Below are positions 60,034-64,000 of a stretch of DNA of 64,000 nt, piece after piece; within the stretch, counting starts at the first letter, position 1, and each line of letters starts with the position of its first letter. The notes beneath the pieces are model-generated. The model saw only the letters and a list, made by a program, of their open reading frames with translations. It was not told the DNA's origin and searched no databases. The translations under genes and the position numbers were made by a program. This DNA is from Fratercula arctica (taxonomy: Eukaryota > Chordata > Aves > Charadriiformes > Alcidae), in contig CANTUZ010000025.1 of assembly GCA_947846985.1 (NCBI GenBank), forward strand, positions 11,654,100-11,718,099. Direction: 5' to 3'.

Positions 60034-61865
60034 TATAGAATCATAGAATCATAGAACCATAGGGTTGGAAGGGACTTCTGGAGATCATCTAGTCCAACCC
60101 CCCTGCCACAGCAGGGTCACCTAGAGCAGGTTACACAGGAACGCGTCCAGGTGGGTTTTGAATGTCTGCAGAGATGGAGATTCCACCACCTCTCTGGGCA
60201 GCCTGTTCCAGTGCTCTGCCACCCTCAAAGTAAAGAAGTTCCTCCTCATGTTTAGGTGGAACTTCCTATGCTCAAGTTTGTGCCCATTACCTCTTGTCCT
60301 GTTAACTGGGTAACACTGAAGAGCCTGGCCCCATCCTCCTGACACCCACCCTTTAAGTATTTATAAGCATTGATAAGATCCCCCCTCAGCCGTCTTTTTT
60401 CCAGACTGAAGAGACCCAAATCCCTCAGCCTTTCTTCATAAGAGAGGTGTTCCAGTCCCCTAATCATCTTTGTAGCCCTTTGCTGTACCCTCTCCAGCAC
60501 AGTTCCCTGTCCTTCTTGAACCGGGGAGCCCAGAACTGGACACAGTACTCCAGGTACGGTCTCACCAGGGCAGAGCAGAGGGGGAGGATGACCTCCCTTG
60601 ACCTGCTTGCCACACTCTTCTTGATGCACCCCAGGATGCCATTGGCCTTCTTGGCCACAAGGGCACATTGCTGGCTCACGGTCATCCTGTTGTCCACCAG
60701 GACTCCCAGGTCTCTTTCCATGGAGCTGCTCTCCAGCAGGTCAGCCCCCAACCTGTACTGGTGCATGGGGCTATTCTTCCCCAGGTGCAGCATCCTACAC
60801 TTGCCCTTGTTGAATTTCATAAGGTTTCTCTCTGTCCAACTCTCCAGCCTGTCCAGGTCTCTCTGTATGGCAGCACAGCCTTCTGGTGCGCCAGCCACTC
60901 CTCCCAGCTTTGTGTCATTGGCAAACTTGCTGAGGGTGCACTCTATCCCTTCATCCAGGTCATTGATGAATATATTGAACAGGACTGGACCAAGTACTGA
61001 CCCCTGGGGAACACCACTTGTCACTGACCTCCAACTAGACTCTGTGCCCCTAATCATGACCCTCTGAGCTCTATCTTTCAACCAATTTTCAATCCATCCC
61101 ACTGCCCATTCATCCAACCCACACTTCCTAAGCTTCCCTATGAGGATGCTGTGGGAGACCGTGTGGAAAGCCTTGCTGAAGTCAAGGTAGACAACATCCA
61201 CTGCCCTCCCCTCATCTATCCATCCAGTCATGCCATCATAGAAGGCTATCAGATTAGTCAGACATGATTTCCCCTTGGTGAATCCATGTTGACTACTTCC
61301 GATAGCTTTCTTTTCCTCCACATGCCTTGAGAGGATGCCCAGAACGAGCTGTTCCATCATCTTTCCAGGGATGGAGGTGAGGCTGACCAGCCTGTAGTTC
61401 CCCGGGTCCTCCTTCTTGCCCTTTTTGAAGACTGGAGTGACATTGGCTTTCCTCCAGTCCTCAGGCACCTCGCCTGTTCTCCAGGACCTTTCAAAGATGA
61501 TGGAGAGCGGCCCAGCAATGACTTCTGCCAGCTCCCTCAGCACTCTTGGGTGCATCCCATCGGGACCCATGGACTTGTGAATTTCTAATTGACCTAGTTG
61601 ATCCCTCACTCGATCTTAATCAGCGCAGGGGAAGTCATCTTCTTTCCCCGGTACTTTCTCCAAAGTCTGTGACTCCTGAGGGCTGGCCTGAGCAGTAAAG
61701 ATTGAAGCAAAGAAGGCATTCAGTAACTCCACCTTCTCCTCATCCTCCATCACCATGGCTCCTGTCTCATTCAACAGTGGGCCCACAACTTCTCTGGTCT
61801 TCCTTTTGCCTCCAATATACTTGTAGAAGCCCTTCCTGTTGAGCTTGACATCCCTAGCCAGGTTT
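60034..61865 (-). mobile_element. CR1 LINE, 5'-truncated, in HCN1 intron 2
   Basis: The 3' end carries AGAATCAT octamers (60036-60056), then RT-coding sequence up to about 61865. The open frame 60464-61609 (381 codons) covers RT N-terminus, fingers and palm: [43 protein letters not shown] (His at the second Asp of motif A), [14 protein letters not shown] and FANDT at motif C. A frameshift near 60490 separates the C-terminal region (60121-60480). It differs from both longer CR1 copies in its 3' end and is a third subfamily. Inactive. Confidence 0.93.
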
Positions 61866-64000
61866 AATTGCAGGTTTAATCATTTCATCCCTGCATGCTC
61901 TGGTGGTATGTCACTTTGCTTTACATTTGCCTATTATATCAATTTACTGATTCTTTCAAATAGTATTTTCCAAAAGCTGCTTAAAACACAGGCTTTAATA
62001 GCTTTGCTTAAAGCTATTCTAATCACAGGACAAGATCTAGTAGATGTATGAATAAATAAAAGTGGTACTTCTAAAACTATACCCTGTCTTTCTCATTCTG
62101 AGATGCCTGATTATTTAGAATTAGAACAATTTTTGAAGTGACTGAATGCTTATTGCAAGATGTGCAAAAAAGGTTATGCTTTGTGTAACTAGCAAAATAT
62201 GTAATGTAAATTGCAGCCATGTCTTATTTTGGTTTGGCTTGTACTGAAATCTGGTTTTCAATTTGCCACATCTTTTGCTTTCATGTTACCAACCCTAATT
62301 ATCACAGATCACCACTCGGTGTCCTCTCCTTGTTCTGCTTGTCGGTAACAATACAAAAATACATATTATGTGTATATGATGTTGAGTCATTATCATTGCC
62401 TAAATAAAAATATTATAAAAGAACACTTGAGTTATCTGGACAACAGAAGACGACTCTTACTTCAGTAGCCTGCTGTCCCCTATACAAAATTAAACTACTC
62501 TTTCTTTCCCTTATAGCGTGGTGAGAAATCAAGGCTTTGTGTCTCTCCTTTTGATTACTGACTGGGGAATTGTGTTGGAAGGGAGAGATTATGTGTTAGG
62601 TGGGTACTTGGTAGTGTTGGATAAAAGCATATATTGTTACTGATTATTAATTTTATTTTATTTTAACAGGACTGTGTCTCTACAAGACATATTTTTTTCC
62701 TGTCAATAATGGTGTTATACAGTTTTACTTATTTTTTTTTATTAATGGTACCATGGAAATGGGAGGTGACATAATATTTTTTCTTTCTTTTCATTCAGTT
62801 TTAATTCCTGTCCTCCAAGAAGATAGTTTAAAATATATTTTATAGGTCCTATAAAGTTGTGTCAATTAGTGGAGTACTGTAAATAGCAATACCAGTGCAG
62901 ATTGAGTGTATTTCAAAAATAAATTAAAGTAGGACACACTTTTTTATTGTCTGTTACAGATGCATCAATCAAATATGGGTTGTCTAGTTCATAGGGAGTG
63001 AGGGGAGGAAATTTGATAAAATAACTCTGGGGGAAAGAAGACGTTGGAGACCCCACCTTGTCTTACTGGCACAAAGTCTGTCAATTCTGCAACAAAGTCT
63101 CTGTATTGATAACTTCTGCCTTCCTACCATTGAGAAGTTTGAAGTAGGAGAAAATTCCTATTTTCTGCCAATTTCTCCAGGAACAGAAAATCAAGTTTTG
63201 TGTTCTTCTGGAAAGCTGTGCTTGGAAATTGCCTCTTACATATAAATTAGTGAATTTGTGTCCTCCCACATAAAGTTTATGGCTTGGGGCAGGTTATGTG
63301 GATTGATGAGGAATATCAAAACCCTGAGCTGTTTGGCACTTGCTTTTTTTTCCCCAAGAAGCGTTCCCTAGCAGGACTAAGTAAATATGCAAACCATGGT
63401 GAGTTATTCACGTTGTTTATTGTGCAGGTACTTGCTTGCATATGTATGTCTTACACAGTTGACTTCCATTTCATGTTGGGCTGTATCTTGGACACCTGCA
63501 AGGTTTGCTTGGGGCTTACTCTTTGTTCTGCAGTCTTCCTTACCAGATGAAGCTGTTGTCATGTGTGCTTGACATGTACTAACCAGCTCCACCTCTCGGG
63601 TAGTTTAGATGGAAAAAAAACCCCTTCCTGTTTGCTTGCAATTTGAGTTACAAAATCTAAGAGTACTCCTTGCTCAACATAGCTATGGTAGAAGATGAAC
63701 TGTCTAGCTTCATCGTAGCAGGAGGCCCATCCCTATCACATGACTGCTGCTTTTATACATTTGGGGTTACGTGGTCTGATATAGAGCTCCCAAATTTTAA
63801 AAAGGAAGACATTTGAGAGGCTGGTTTTCAACCCAAGGCTGTACTGTTCTGAAGTATGTTTGTACTTTTCCAATAATGTGACAGCAGCAAGTGTTTTAAC
63901 CTGTTTGTTTCTTTTTTCCTTTCTAAGCCATGGGAATAATTTGTTGATATCTTACAAAATCAGTACAATCTGTTATATGTAGAGGGAAAACACTCAAAAT
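61866..64000. other. HCN1 intron 2, no feature seen
   Basis: AT-rich intronic sequence to the window edge. No exon or mobile element recognised. Confidence 0.55.

Overview
This window is avian genomic DNA. It shows CR1-type LINEs with the bird-style 3' ends (repeated ATTCTATGA-like octamers), several retroviral LTR families and AT-rich intronic sequence. The only host protein-coding segment I can support is one exon on the + strand at about 55983-56406. It encodes most of S1 to S4 of a hyperpolarization-activated cyclic-nucleotide-gated channel and matches HCN1 much better than HCN2 (exon 2 of the usual gene structure). The window is therefore mostly HCN1 intron 1 (more than 55 kb, left of the exon) plus the first 7.6 kb of the next intron.

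Layout: 1-2222, 5' part of a decayed minus-strand provirus (family 1: LTR of about 340 bp, tRNA-Lys1,2-type primer site) cut by the window edge. 2.2-14.7 kb, plain intron with a solo family-1 LTR (4441-4786), a family-2 LTR (7143-7954) with a family-1 solo LTR nested inside it, a related LTR (10453-10853), a CR1 3' fragment and a 13-bp hairpin. 14.75-20.87 kb, a plus-strand CR1 split by a minus-strand class II (ERVK-like) provirus with 6-bp target duplications, a tRNA-Trp-type primer site and scrambled internal order. 20.9-25.5 kb, plain intron with one ERVL-type LTR. 25.5-49.6 kb, a near full-length minus-strand CR1 (ORF1 esterase, endonuclease, reverse transcriptase, GC-rich 5' end) broken by three LTR insertions. 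49.6-54.7 kb, plain intron then a second long CR1 with an internal deletion. 55.98-56.41 kb, the HCN1 exon. 60.03-61.87 kb, a third CR1.

The most striking object is the family-1 insertion at 30639-48856. It is a tandem array of the form LTR-internal-LTR-internal-LTR-internal-LTR: three nearly identical 5.95-kb env-less units sharing LTRs, with one 5-bp duplication (GTGTG) flanking the whole block. Each unit has a gag-like frame opening with a hydrophobic, multi-membrane-span segment. A single UAG with a hairpin 10 nt downstream then separates gag from an in-frame protease-RT-RNase H-integrase frame. All three integrases carry the same in-frame TAA just before the third catalytic residue. The arrangement fits one integration followed by LTR-LTR unequal exchange, with later exchange between units.

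Every LTR element here reads antisense to HCN1. Coordinates of proviruses, LTRs and exon edges are read directly from the sequence. Family names are inferred from motifs and remain unconfirmed.
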